Below, in pieces: positions 6,037 to 13,029 of a stretch of DNA of 13,029 nt (positions are counted from its first letter, which is position 1; each line of letters opens with the position of its first letter). The stretch is taken from assembly GCA_034429275.1 (NCBI GenBank), contig DAOUFU010000126.1:1-13029 (forward strand), read 5' to 3'. The position numbers and the translations under genes were made by a program. The notes below the pieces were generated by a model that had not been told where the DNA came from, did not search any database, and saw only the letters and a list, made by a program, of their open reading frames with translations. This DNA comes from DAOUFU01 sp034429275 (lineage in GTDB: Bacteria > Chloroflexota > Anaerolineae > Aggregatilineales > Aggregatilineaceae).

Positions 6037-7956
6037 ATGACCGCCGCACCCTTGCGCCGCTTATGGCTGCTCACCGGTGTGCTGGCGCTCGCCTTTGTGC
6101 TGCGGGTTGTCGATCTCGGCGCGGTCCCCCTGCGCGGCGATGAAGCCTTCGCCGTCCGCTACTGGGCCGATAATCCCGCCCGCAGCCTCTCTTTCATGCT
6201 CGACCTGGCTGAGCCTCCCCCCTTCGGCACCTATCTTACCTTTTGGGCCTGGAAGAGCCTGGTCGGTCAGTCCGAATTTGCCATGCGGGTTCTGCCGCTG
6301 CTCGGCAGCCTGCTCGGCGCAGCGGCGACAGCGGCAGTGGCGCGCTACCTGTTTGGGACAGCCCGCCGGTCAGCGCGCGAGAGTGTCGCGCTGCTGGCTG
6401 CCCTGCTGTGGGCGGCCAACGCTTTCCAGATCTGGCACGCCCAGGACGTGCGCAATTATGCGTTATGGGCCGGTCTCAGCCCGCTGGCGATGTGGCTGTT
6501 CCTCCGACTCGTCGATGCCCCACCCCGCCGCCGGATTTTCGGCATCTGGATGTCCTACGTCCTGGTCCAGGTGCTCGCCCTGCATATGTTCTTTCTGGAA
6601 GCCTTCATGCTTGTCGTGCAGGCCGCCTATCTCGTAGGTTTCCGCCGTCCGACCTCCGTCCCCCCGCGGACCGCGTTCCGGCGCGCGATCTCCGCCTGGG
6701 GCCTGGTCGCCTTGCCGATGATTCCCTGGGCGTGGCAGCTTTGGCGTATCGCTCAGGTCGGCTATGCAGGCAACACCGAGCCTGCCGCACCGCTCCGCCT
6801 GCTGACACGCTTCCTCCCGACCTTGCTGGCCGGGCCGGAGTCGTCAACCTGGCCCGCGCCATTGGCGCTTGGCTGGCTGCTTTTGCTGAGTGCCACTCTG
6901 TGGGTATTCCGCCGCAAGGATCGCCGGGTCGCCTGGCTGGCAGTCTGGGTCACCGTGCCCGTTGCGCTGCTATTTCTCGCCGCCACCCGCACCAACGTTT
7001 TCCACCCGCGCTACGTCATCGCCGCTGCTTCCCCGTTGCTGATTCTGCTCGCAGCGGCGCTTGAATCCGCATTTTCTGCTGGGGTGGGTGGGCGTCGTGT
7101 GATATTCGCGGCAGTTGGCGTCGGCCTGCTGATCGCCCCAACGGTTGGCCTGGCGAATCTGGCCTCGTACTACCGCCACGTCGATCCCAAGTCGCCGGAT
7201 TGGCCCGCTCTTGTCACGTATCTGGATAACCGTATCCCGCCCACCGGTCCGCATCTCGTCCTGCAGACCATGCCCGATCCGGCCTTCGCCTACTACTACC
7301 GCGGGCACGCCGCCGAGAAAACCCTGGTCGCTGGCGAATCCATCCCCGGCCAGTTGTTTTCCGATACTCTCTATTTCCGCTCAATCTGGCTGTTGGGCCG
7401 CAGCCCAGAGGCCGAAGCATTCCTGGCAGACCACATGCAGCTTGTCAGCCAGCACACCCTGCCCGATTTCACCATCACCCAATATCGCCCCTGGAAGCCC
7501 CAGCCGGACGAATTCGTCACCCCCGTCGATGCCGTGTTCGGTGATGTGGTACGCCTGCAAGGCGTCACCGTCCAGGGACCCGACTCGGCCAGCCGCGCCA
7601 TCGCCGTTCTGCTCTATTGGGAGCCTCTCACCCAAACTCAATCGGCCTACAAGGTGTTCGTCCACCTGCTTGGTCCGACCAATCCCAACACCGGCACGCC
7701 GCTCTGGGACCAGGACGACGCCGAGCCGCTCGACGGCTTCGCCCGCACCACCGGTTGGCAGGTCGGTGCCCTGCTGCGCGATCCTTACGCCCTGCTCGAC
7801 GATCCCGCCTCGCAGCGTCAACCGTTCGTTCCCGGCACCTATCAGATCGCCGTCGGCCTTTACGATCCGGTCACCAATACCCGCCTACAGGCCGTCGATG
7901 CCACCGGTGAGCCGCTTGGCGACAGCGTCACCCTGGCGACTATCACCCTGCCCTGA
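6037..7956 (+). CDS. GT-C glycosyltransferase, PMT/ArnT-like, with C-terminal beta domain
   Basis: A 639-residue polytopic membrane protein that should transfer a sugar from a polyprenyl-phosphate donor on the outer face of the membrane. The first helix (about 9-30) is followed by RGDEAF, with D35-E36 as the acidic pair typical of GT-C enzymes. EPPPFGTYLTFW in the first loop and HAQDVRNYA (134-142) are characteristic of the PMT_2/ArnT-like superfamily. Roughly ten hydrophobic segments fill residues 9-375. A soluble region follows, and from about 490 to the end there is a beta-rich domain (VLLYWEPL, YKVFVHLLG, GTYQIAVGLYDP) that is often seen at the C-terminus of Chloroflexota members. The start lies 5 bases after the upstream stop, indicating an operon; its ribosome site is weak, so translational coupling is likely. 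Acceptor and sugar cannot be read from the sequence. Protein O-mannosylation, lipid modification or polysaccharide synthesis are all possible. Confidence 0.85.
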   Translation: MTAAPLRRLWLLTGVLALAFVLRVVDLGAVPLRGDEAFAVRYWADNPARSLSFMLDLAEPPPFGTYLTFWAWKSLVGQSEFAMRVLPLLGSLLGAAATAAVARYLFGTARRSARESVALLAALLWAANAFQIWHAQDVRNYALWAGLSPLAMWLFLRLVDAPPRRRIFGIWMSYVLVQVLALHMFFLEAFMLVVQAAYLVGFRRPTSVPPRTAFRRAISAWGLVALPMIPWAWQLWRIAQVGYAGNTEPAAPLRLLTRFLPTLLAGPESSTWPAPLALGWLLLLSATLWVFRRKDRRVAWLAVWVTVPVALLFLAATRTNVFHPRYVIAAASPLLILLAAALESAFSAGVGGRRVIFAAVGVGLLIAPTVGLANLASYYRHVDPKSPDWPALVTYLDNRIPPTGPHLVLQTMPDPAFAYYYRGHAAEKTLVAGESIPGQLFSDTLYFRSIWLLGRSPEAEAFLADHMQLVSQHTLPDFTITQYRPWKPQPDEFVTPVDAVFGDVVRLQGVTVQGPDSASRAIAVLLYWEPLTQTQSAYKVFVHLLGPTNPNTGTPLWDQDDAEPLDGFARTTGWQVGALLRDPYALLDDPASQRQPFVPGTYQIAVGLYDPVTNTRLQAVDATGEPLGDSVTLATITLP

Positions 7957-7962
7957 ATCAAA

Positions 7963-7988
7963 CAGGGCGAATCGGATGACTCGCCCTG
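7963..7988. terminator. Hairpin terminator between convergent genes
   Basis: An 8-bp perfect stem (cagggcga 7963-7970, tcgccctg 7981-7988) can extend inward by two pairs past one mismatch, leaving a 4-base loop. It lies in the 66-base gap between the glycosyltransferase and SPFH stops. On the minus strand it is followed by TTTGATT, a modest T-run, so it fits the SPFH gene best and may work both ways. Confidence 0.65.
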
Positions 7989-8022
7989 CTGTGCGTAACT
8001 CATTGCCGTCGCGTGCGTCGGA

Positions 8023-9108
8023 CTACCCGCCGAGTTCTTTCAGCCGGGCTTCCCACTTCTCATACATCTTCTGATACACCGCTTCCGAGATTTCGCCGCT
8101 CATCAGCTTGGCATCGAGCTGATCCAGGTACGCCTGGATTTCCTCTTTAGTCTGCGGAACCTGCGGGGTCGCGGCTGCGGTCTGCCCGGCGCCCTGTCCG
8201 CCGCCCTGGTTCTGCTGCATCATCTGCTGCATCATCTGCATCATCATCATCTGTTGTTGCTGCTGCAGCATCGCCGCTTCGGGGTTCATCGTCGCGCCCA
8301 TTTGCTGCCCAACGCCGAACCCGACTCCCGCGCCCGCCAGCGCACCGCCCGCGCCAGGATTGCTCGCCGCTTGCGAGGCGATATCCAGCCGCCGGATGCG
8401 CTCGTAGGTCTCCAGGTCCACATAATTCCGCAGTTCTTCGGCGCTCACTTCCTTGGCCGTGAACGGTTTGGCCTCGAAGGCTTTGATGCGCATCCCTATC
8501 GCCGCGAACTGCTCGTTCAGCCGAGCCAGCGCCGCCCCTTCAAGATCCGAAAGCAGCCGGTTGGCATCCATGATGCTCTGTGCGCCGGACTGCATCAGCA
8601 GCGAGGTCAGCTCACCCAGCAGCATGGTCTGGATTCGGTCGCGGATGTCGCCCAGCCGCGTGATCGGGCTGCCCATGCCGTACTGTTTGAGGAACCTCAG
8701 CGGGTCCTCGATCCCGATGTCGATCACGCCGTGCGTGATCAGCAGCAGCACGCCGACGCCCTTGCCCGGCGTCTCCAGCACAATCGGCGGATTCGTGCCC
8801 CACGGCACCTGGGGCATGTCCTTCAAGTTCACGAAATACACGTCGGCGGTGAACGGAGTCCGCCCGCCGGTCACCATGCCGACCAATGTCGAAAGCAGCG
8901 GCAGGTTCGCCGTGCTCAGCGTATGCGAGCCGGGACCAAATGGGTCACCCAGCGCCTGCCCCTGCCGCACAAAGATCGCCGCCTGCGATTCTTGCACAAT
9001 GCACTGCGACCCCATCCGGAAATCGCCGTCGCCGCGCTGCGGTTCGCGGTAAACCAGCTCATCCGGCATCACGTTCGCGTGCGAGACTACATCAATAATA
9101 CGTGCCAT
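8023..9108 (-). CDS. SPFH-domain protein of the 'virion core protein'/YdjI type
   Basis: A 361-residue protein with the N-terminal pattern of this SPFH branch (DELVYREP, GSQCIVQESQAAIFVRQGQ, GPGSHTLSTANLPLL). The SPFH core spans about 25-235 and should oligomerise at membranes. A Gly/Ala-rich stretch leads to a Gln/Met tract (about 281-300). A short helical C-terminal module (about 321-361, LDAKLMSGEISEAVYQKM) resembles SHOCT and replaces the zinc ribbon found in many relatives. There is no transmembrane helix or signal peptide. The known relative YdjI of Bacillus subtilis is encoded with the membrane-stress protein PspA, so a role in membrane integrity is a reasonable inference. The ATG at 9108 has a strong AAGGAG ten bases upstream. 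It follows the helical-protein gene by 43 bases, probably in one operon. The family call is firm; the role here is not established. Confidence 0.88.
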   Translation of the reverse strand: MARIIDVVSHANVMPDELVYREPQRGDGDFRMGSQCIVQESQAAIFVRQGQALGDPFGPGSHTLSTANLPLLSTLVGMVTGGRTPFTADVYFVNLKDMPQVPWGTNPPIVLETPGKGVGVLLLITHGVIDIGIEDPLRFLKQYGMGSPITRLGDIRDRIQTMLLGELTSLLMQSGAQSIMDANRLLSDLEGAALARLNEQFAAIGMRIKAFEAKPFTAKEVSAEELRNYVDLETYERIRRLDIASQAASNPGAGGALAGAGVGFGVGQQMGATMNPEAAMLQQQQQMMMMQMMQQMMQQNQGGGQGAGQTAAATPQVPQTKEEIQAYLDQLDAKLMSGEISEAVYQKMYEKWEARLKELGG

Positions 9109-9151
9109 GTTCTCTTCTCTCCTTAAGCAGCCTATACGCCGCTTGTGATGC

Positions 9152-9682
9152 CTACTGGTTCAGTCCCTTGAGCACATCTTCGCGCAGGCTGTATGCCTGG
9201 TTCGCCTCGACGGTCAGCGCATCCAGCGCCGCAATCGCCTCACCGATCCCTTCGCCGCGCGCAGCAGCGGCAGCCAGCGCGTCCAGCTTCTCGCCGATCT
9301 TCACGGCGTAATCCAGCATCGCCTCGTCGAAAGCGTACACGACCTGCAGGTCGTCTGGCCCGATCTTGATCGCGTCGAAGAATCCTGAATAGCCCGGCGA
9401 TGACGTCGAGATGCGGTCAATTAACGTCTGGAACTTGGTCTTGGCGCTGCGTGTTTTGGTCATGTAGCTCATTCCACCCGCGTCCAGCAGCGTATTTTCG
9501 ATCTGTGCCAGCCGGGCCAACTGCTCTTTGAGCTTATCCGCCACGTGCTCGCGGATCATCCGGTCTGCCTGGCGACGCGCGTTCATTTCCAGATACCCAC
9601 TGAAACCCGGAATCCGCGCAATCAAATTTTCGACCTTCCCATGGTCCTGCACGATGCGCGAATACAAATCATTTGTACTCAT
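9152..9682 (-). CDS. Uncharacterised helical protein, partner gene of the SPFH protein
   Basis: A 176-residue protein that is largely charged and helix-forming, with heptad-like stretches (about 36-65 and 125-155). There is no signal peptide or transmembrane helix, so it should be cytosolic. A recognisable element is RIPGFSGYLEMNARRQADRM near residues 23-42, which I associate with uncharacterised proteins of related bacteria. The open frame reaches 9742, and ATG codons occur at 9688 and 9682. The start at 9682 is chosen because AAGGGAG stands 9 bases upstream, whereas the ATG at 9688 is only 3 bases from it. It is the first gene of a probable two-gene unit with the SPFH protein. A membrane-associated accessory role is inferred from this linkage alone. 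I found no catalytic motif, and I cannot equate it with PspA. Confidence 0.8.
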   Translation of the reverse strand: MSTNDLYSRIVQDHGKVENLIARIPGFSGYLEMNARRQADRMIREHVADKLKEQLARLAQIENTLLDAGGMSYMTKTRSAKTKFQTLIDRISTSSPGYSGFFDAIKIGPDDLQVVYAFDEAMLDYAVKIGEKLDALAAAAARGEGIGEAIAALDALTVEANQAYSLREDVLKGLNQ

Positions 9683-9718
9683 TAGCATTGTCTCCCTTGT
9701 GCACCTGTCCTCGCCTAA

Positions 9719-9747
9719 AGCATACACTAGAGCCGATCCCACGACAA
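9719..9747 (-). promoter_or_regulatory. Candidate sigma-70-type promoter for the helical-protein/SPFH operon
   Basis: On the minus strand TTGTCG (9747-9742) and TATGCT (9724-9719) are 17 bases apart; each matches four of six consensus bases. It would place the start site near 9712, about 30 bases before the ATG at 9682. Confidence 0.4.
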
Positions 9748-9768
9748 ACCGGGACTCTGCGCTATAAT
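9741..9768 (+). promoter_or_regulatory. Candidate promoter for the Nudix gene
   Basis: A perfect TATAAT (9763-9768) has ACGACA (9741-9746, four of six matches) 16 bases upstream. This -35 uses almost the same bases as the divergent -35 on the other strand, so the two promoters would compete for polymerase. Confidence 0.5.
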
Positions 9769-9771
9769 CAC

Positions 9772-9839
9772 CCTGACATTGAGTAGCCTGACATTACCTT
9801 ACACCACCTGCCCGTTTTGCGCACGCAGATTGCACGCAG
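9772..9839 (+). repeat. Two pairs of short direct repeats in the Nudix leader
   Basis: CCTGACATT occurs at 9772-9780 and 9787-9795 (period 15), just after the TATAAT box. GCACGCAG occurs at 9821-9828 and 9832-9839 (period 11, about one helix turn). They could be operator half-sites or chance repeats in the ~90-base leader. Confidence 0.5.
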
Positions 9840-9846
9840 CCTGGGG

Positions 9847-9855
9847 AAAAAGGAG
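9847..9855 (+). promoter_or_regulatory. Shine-Dalgarno AAAAAGGAG selecting the TTG start of the Nudix gene
   Basis: A strong purine-rich site six bases before TTG 9862. The alternative TTG at 9817 has no such site, so this decides the start. Confidence 0.7.
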
Positions 9856-9861
9856 TCTCAT

Positions 9862-10371
9862 TTGGGAGCGAAAGAACAAGGGGCAGATGCAACCGCCGGG
9901 CGCTGGCTGACCATCCCGCGAACGCTGTGCTTCATCACACACGGCCACGATATTCTGCTGCTCAAGCGTGCCGCGCACAAGCGTGTTTTCCCTGGCCGCT
10001 ACAACGGCGTCGGCGGTCACATCGAGCGCGACGAGGACCCACTCACCGGCGCGATTCGTGAAATGCACGAAGAGACCGGCCTGCAGGTGCGCGATGTTCG
10101 GTTTTGTGGAACTATCCACGTAGATGCTGGTCACTCGAACGGTATCCTGGTTTTTGTCTTCCGCGCCGAAGCGCTCACCCGCACCTTCACCGATTCCGAA
10201 GAAGGCACGCTCGAATGGATTCCCCTGGATCAGGTAGACCGCCTGCCGCTGGTCGAGGACCTGCCCGTACTGATCCCGCGCATCTTTGGCGGCGAATCGG
10301 CAACACCATTTTTCGCTCATTCCAGCTACGATGATCAGGACCGCCAGGTATTTCGCTTCGCCGGGGAATGA
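9862..10371 (+). CDS. Nudix hydrolase (MutT-like), TTG start
   Basis: A 169-residue cytosolic Nudix hydrolase. It would cleave a nucleoside diphosphate linked to another group, using Mg2+. The Nudix box is complete at residues 52-74: G52, E58, then R66-E67, E70-E71 and G73, matching G-x5-E-x7-REUxEExGU. The segment before it (ILLLKRA, then PGRYNGVGGH) resembles 8-oxo-dGTP diphosphatase-type members, so removal of oxidised nucleotides is possible, but substrates in this family cannot be assigned from the box alone. The frame is open upstream to a TTG at 9817, but TTG at 9862 is chosen because AAAAAGGAG ends 6 bases before it and no ATG is available. It stands divergent from the helical-protein/SPFH operon and is followed by the glycoside hydrolase gene after 59 bases. 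Confidence 0.9.
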   Translation: MGAKEQGADATAGRWLTIPRTLCFITHGHDILLLKRAAHKRVFPGRYNGVGGHIERDEDPLTGAIREMHEETGLQVRDVRFCGTIHVDAGHSNGILVFVFRAEALTRTFTDSEEGTLEWIPLDQVDRLPLVEDLPVLIPRIFGGESATPFFAHSSYDDQDRQVFRFAGE

Positions 10372-10383
10372 CTCCGCGTTTTT
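10362..10383 (+). terminator. Possible intrinsic terminator overlapping the Nudix stop
   Basis: A short stem (cgggg 10362-10366, ctccg 10372-10376, one G-T pair) has the stop codon TGA in its 5-base loop region and is followed by CG and five Ts (10379-10383). The stem is only 5 bp, so it is weak. Confidence 0.35.
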
Positions 10384-10395
10384 CCTCACCGCTCG

Positions 10396-10424
10396 TTGCG
10401 CGAATTTCGCCTCAATGCTACACT
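10396..10424 (+). promoter_or_regulatory. Candidate extended -10 promoter for the glycoside hydrolase, leaderless geometry
   Basis: TTGCGC (10396-10401) is 17 bases from TACACT (10419-10424), which is preceded by TGC, an extended -10 element. Only six bases separate TACACT from the ATG at 10431, so the predicted first base of the transcript is the start codon itself. No Shine-Dalgarno sequence is visible. Confidence 0.4.
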
Positions 10425-10430
10425 GTGCGC

Positions 10431-13029
10431 ATGTTACCATCACGGCCCCGCTCAACGACCCTGTTTACGCTGGCCATCACGCTGCTGATCGCCGGCTTTG
10501 CGGTGTTGGCCACAACCGTATACCGGGGCTTGGCTTCAACTGCCGCGCCGGGGCCGCTGGTCACCGATCGGGGCACAGTCAACCAGTACGCCCTGCTCGA
10601 ATTTGCCGTCGATGTACCCGGCGACTTCGATAACCCCTACGACCCCGCCGAAGTCGCGGTGAATGCGACATTTCTCTCACCCAATGGCACCGCGTACGAC
10701 ATCCCGGCGTTCTATATCCATCCCTACACCCAGACGTGTACCGGCATCTGCTCGATAGAGGTGCTGGAATCCGCCGGCCCGCCCGAATGGCGAGTGCGGT
10801 TTTCGCCGCCCCAGGTCGGGGCCTGGCAATACACAGTTCAGATGCGCACCCGCACCGCCACATCGACCGTAGACCAGGGGAGCTTCGACGTCCTGCCCTC
10901 CACCGATCCCGGCTTTGTGCGCTTGAGCACCAACCCGCGCTATTTCTCTTTCGACAACGGCGCGCCCTACTTCCCTGTCGGCGAAAACCTCGCCTGGTCC
11001 TGGCCGGCGGGCGGCAGCATGGTCAGCTATGAGCAGTGGCTCGATCGCCTGGCGGCTGCCGGGGCCAATTACATCCGCCTCAATGTTGACGTACCCTGGT
11101 TCATCGGCCTCGATTGGCCCGGTCCGGCAGGCCGTTATGAGGCCGCGCAAGAAGCGGCCTGGCGCTTGGATCGCATCCTCGACCTGGCTGCCCAGAAGGG
11201 GATCTACGTACAGATCACCCTGATCTGGCACCAGTCGTTTAGCGAATTCCCAGGTTTGCCCGTCCTGGTGCCGCCCGATGTACCGCGCCCCGATACCAGT
11301 GCCGACTGGCTCGACAGTGCCTATAACCGTGCCAACGGCGGCCCACTCGATGATCCTGCCGCCCTGTTCTTCGATGCTGAAGCCCGCGCCCTGCTCCGCC
11401 AGCGCCTGCGCTACGTCGTTGCCCGTTGGGGCTACAGCACCCACATCATGGCCTGGGAAGTCGTGGACGAGATCGACAGCATGGCGGGCTATACACCCAC
11501 CCGCGCCCGGCCCTGGCTGCAGGAATTGGTGAGCACCCTGCGCCAGCTCGACCCCTACGATCACCTGGTGACCGCTGGCGCGCGCCAGCCGGATGCCAAC
11601 CTGTGGCAGCTTGCCGCGCTCGATTTCACCCAGATTCGCTATTATCCCGACCCGGAAGAAGCCCCCGCCGTTGATCAGGTTGCCGAGATTCTATCCCTGG
11701 TCAGTCGAACCTCTGCCCAAACGAACCGGCCTGTCCTGCTCAGCGAGTTCTCGCTCAACCCCTACGTTGAGCCGACCGCCAGCGACCCCACCGGCGTACA
11801 TGTGCGCAATGCCATGTGGGCCGCTGCGTTTGCGGGCACAGCGGGTGGGGCCATGCCCTGGTGGTGGCATACCTACATCGACCGCGAGAACCTGTACGAC
11901 CTGTTCACGCCGCTCACCCGTTTCAGCCGGGGAATGCCCTGGACTTCACCGGATCTGCGCCCGGTCGAGGCCGCCCTCGTCTCAAACGATGCAGCGCTCT
12001 ACCAGCCGCTTCGCCTCGACGATTTCAACCGCGCCTTCCCCTATTTTTCCCCGCTCGATACCGTCTATCGGCTCACTGCCGATGGCGCGGTTCCGCCAAC
12101 GTCGAGTATGTCCGCCTACCTCTACGGCCAGCGCACTCCCGAACGCAGCGTCCCACAGACTTTTGTGATCACCCCGCCGGTAGATACGGAACTGTCAGTT
12201 GCCGTGCGCAGTGTAGAGCCATCCCACCCGGCAGTGCTCTCCATCAGCATTGACGGAGTCGAAGCCGCTCGCGTCGATCTCAGTCCTGGCTCCCGCTCTA
12301 TCGTGGTGACAGTGCCCATCTCCGCCGGTGAGCATCTCGTGGTGCTCGATAACCTCGGTGAAGACTGGCTCCAGCTGGATTCCATCCAGATCGCCCACTA
12401 CCGCGCCCCGCTGCGCGCACTCACCCTGGCCGATCGCACCATCGGCCTGGCTGCGGCCTGGGTTCAGAATCGTGACTATACCTGGCAGGCTGTGACCAGC
12501 GGCCTCACGCCCACTCCCCAGAGCCTCCAGCTTCAGATTCCCGACATGCCTGCCGGGACCTATCGCCTAACCTTTTGGGATACGCATACCGGTAACGTCA
12601 TCGGCGAAGAGAACGCCACCCTGACCGACCTCACCGGCAGTACGCTGCGCATCAACCTGCTGCCCATCACGTCGCATATCGTGGTCCAGGCGCTCCGTGT
12701 CTCCGGCCCCGAAGCCGCGGAGCCTTCCGGCGCGTCCCAGGTCATCACCCGCACACCTCAGGTCAGCCTGACTCCCACCGCGACCAGTTCGCCCACGCCG
12801 ACCAATACCTTGAGTCCGACTCCTACCGCCACGCCGACCGACACATCCACACCGACCGATACTGCGACGGCCACCGCGACACCGCCCGACACGCTTACGC
12901 CGACGGCCTCCCGGACTCCAACCTCTACGCGGACGCCGACGGTGACGCCGTCCCCGCCCTCCACTTTCACGCCGACCGCCACCGCCACGCTTACGCCGAC
13001 CGCTACGCGTACCCCGACCAGGACCCCAT
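10431..13029 (+). CDS. Secreted glycoside hydrolase: DUF5060 plus cellulase-like TIM barrel with Thr-Pro tail (3' partial)
   Basis: An open frame of 866 codons that runs off the window. An N-terminal hydrophobic helix (about 9-31) after R5 and R7 is a signal anchor, so the enzyme acts outside. A DUF5060 beta domain (about 48-165; NPYDPAEVAVNATFLSPNG, then WRVRFSPPQVGAWQY) precedes a GH5-like TIM barrel (about 168-500; YFPVGENLAW, GANYIRLNVDVPWF). The likely acid/base is E347 in WEVVDE and the likely nucleophile is E439 in LLSEFS; WWWH at 477-480 fits the substrate cleft. Beta-rich modules (about 545-770) follow, then a Thr/Pro/Ser tail from ~775 to the edge. DUF5060 enzymes act on plant or microbial polysaccharides; the substrate here is unknown. 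ATG 10431 is chosen because it fits the signal anchor; GTG at 10425 is in frame. What follows the tail lies outside the window. Confidence 0.88.
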   Translation, partial: MLPSRPRSTTLFTLAITLLIAGFAVLATTVYRGLASTAAPGPLVTDRGTVNQYALLEFAVDVPGDFDNPYDPAEVAVNATFLSPNGTAYDIPAFYIHPYTQTCTGICSIEVLESAGPPEWRVRFSPPQVGAWQYTVQMRTRTATSTVDQGSFDVLPSTDPGFVRLSTNPRYFSFDNGAPYFPVGENLAWSWPAGGSMVSYEQWLDRLAAAGANYIRLNVDVPWFIGLDWPGPAGRYEAAQEAAWRLDRILDLAAQKGIYVQITLIWHQSFSEFPGLPVLVPPDVPRPDTSADWLDSAYNRANGGPLDDPAALFFDAEARALLRQRLRYVVARWGYSTHIMAWEVVDEIDSMAGYTPTRARPWLQELVSTLRQLDPYDHLVTAGARQPDANLWQLAALDFTQIRYYPDPEEAPAVDQVAEILSLVSRTSAQTNRPVLLSEFSLNPYVEPTASDPTGVHVRNAMWAAAFAGTAGGAMPWWWHTYIDRENLYDLFTPLTRFSRGMPWTSPDLRPVEAALVSNDAALYQPLRLDDFNRAFPYFSPLDTVYRLTADGAVPPTSSMSAYLYGQRTPERSVPQTFVITPPVDTELSVAVRSVEPSHPAVLSISIDGVEAARVDLSPGSRSIVVTVPISAGEHLVVLDNLGEDWLQLDSIQIAHYRAPLRALTLADRTIGLAAAWVQNRDYTWQAVTSGLTPTPQSLQLQIPDMPAGTYRLTFWDTHTGNVIGEENATLTDLTGSTLRINLLPITSHIVVQALRVSGPEAAEPSGASQVITRTPQVSLTPTATSSPTPTNTLSPTPTATPTDTSTPTDTATATATPPDTLTPTASRTPTSTRTPTVTPSPPSTFTPTATATLTPTATRTPTRTP
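12757..13029 (+). repeat. Degenerate Thr-Pro coding repeat
   Basis: The coding sequence here consists of imperfect units built on acgccgacc/accgcc, translating to TPT, TAT and SPTPT runs with few charged residues. It forms an extended linker and continues past the window end. Its complement encodes an artificial Val-Gly ORF that should not be annotated. Confidence 0.85.

Noticed and set aside
10677..11564. A 295-codon minus-strand ORF inside the glycoside hydrolase
   Set aside because: The plus strand here encodes DUF5060 and the TIM barrel with catalytic motifs, so the minus frame is a shadow.
12758..12988. Minus-strand ORF rich in Val-Gly repeats
   Set aside because: It is the complement of the Thr-Pro coding repeat; such Val-Gly strings are its expected artefact.
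12757..13029. Tandem repeat as a CRISPR array or other non-coding repeat
   Set aside because: The units are imperfect, lack spacers and keep the reading frame of the glycosidase; it is a protein linker.

Overview
The window looks like ordinary chromosome from a GC-rich bacterium, most likely a member of the Chloroflexota (Anaerolineae-like). The evidence is the combination of surface proteins with long Thr-Pro linkers, LysM lipoproteins whose C-terminal beta-sandwich follows a TP linker, an MDR_like zinc dehydrogenase, an SPFH 'virion core' protein, a NERD-like membrane protein and a DUF5060 glycosidase. The assignment rests on protein character only. I saw no rRNA, tRNA, CRISPR array, transposase or phage gene, and no gap over 300 bases without a gene.

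Layout. 3-668 (+): the C-terminal part of a sensor histidine kinase whose start lies before the window. 719-1669 (-): a zinc-dependent MDR dehydrogenase, convergent with the kinase. 1724-2083 (+): a small lipoprotein gene, divergent from the dehydrogenase and split by an in-frame TAG. 4737-2104 (-): two consecutive LysM surface genes; the first is anchored by a transmembrane helix with a cytoplasmic zinc ribbon, the second is a lipoprotein. 4889-7956 (+): a two-gene unit of a NERD/GIY-YIG-like membrane protein and a GT-C glycosyltransferase of the PMT/ArnT type. 9682-8023 (-): a small helical protein followed by an SPFH-domain protein. 9862-10371 (+): a Nudix hydrolase with a TTG start. 10431-13029 (+): a secreted DUF5060 plus TIM-barrel glycoside hydrolase ending in a Thr-Pro tail that runs off the window.

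How the genes relate. There is no single obvious pathway. The common theme is the cell envelope: lipoproteins, LysM proteins, a membrane glycosyltransferase, a secreted glycosidase, an SPFH membrane-associated protein and a sensor kinase. Three neighbouring proteins carry Thr-Pro linkers, and a PMT-like glycosyltransferase lies between them, so O-glycosylation of these linkers is a testable idea but is not shown by the sequence.

The most useful second-look items are the amber-interrupted lipoprotein, the NERD/GIY-YIG-like protein that appears to have lost its nuclease residues, the inside-zinc-ribbon/outside-LysM protein with its lipoprotein paralogue, and the SPFH/helical-protein pair. I did not find convincing evidence for a complete undescribed system.
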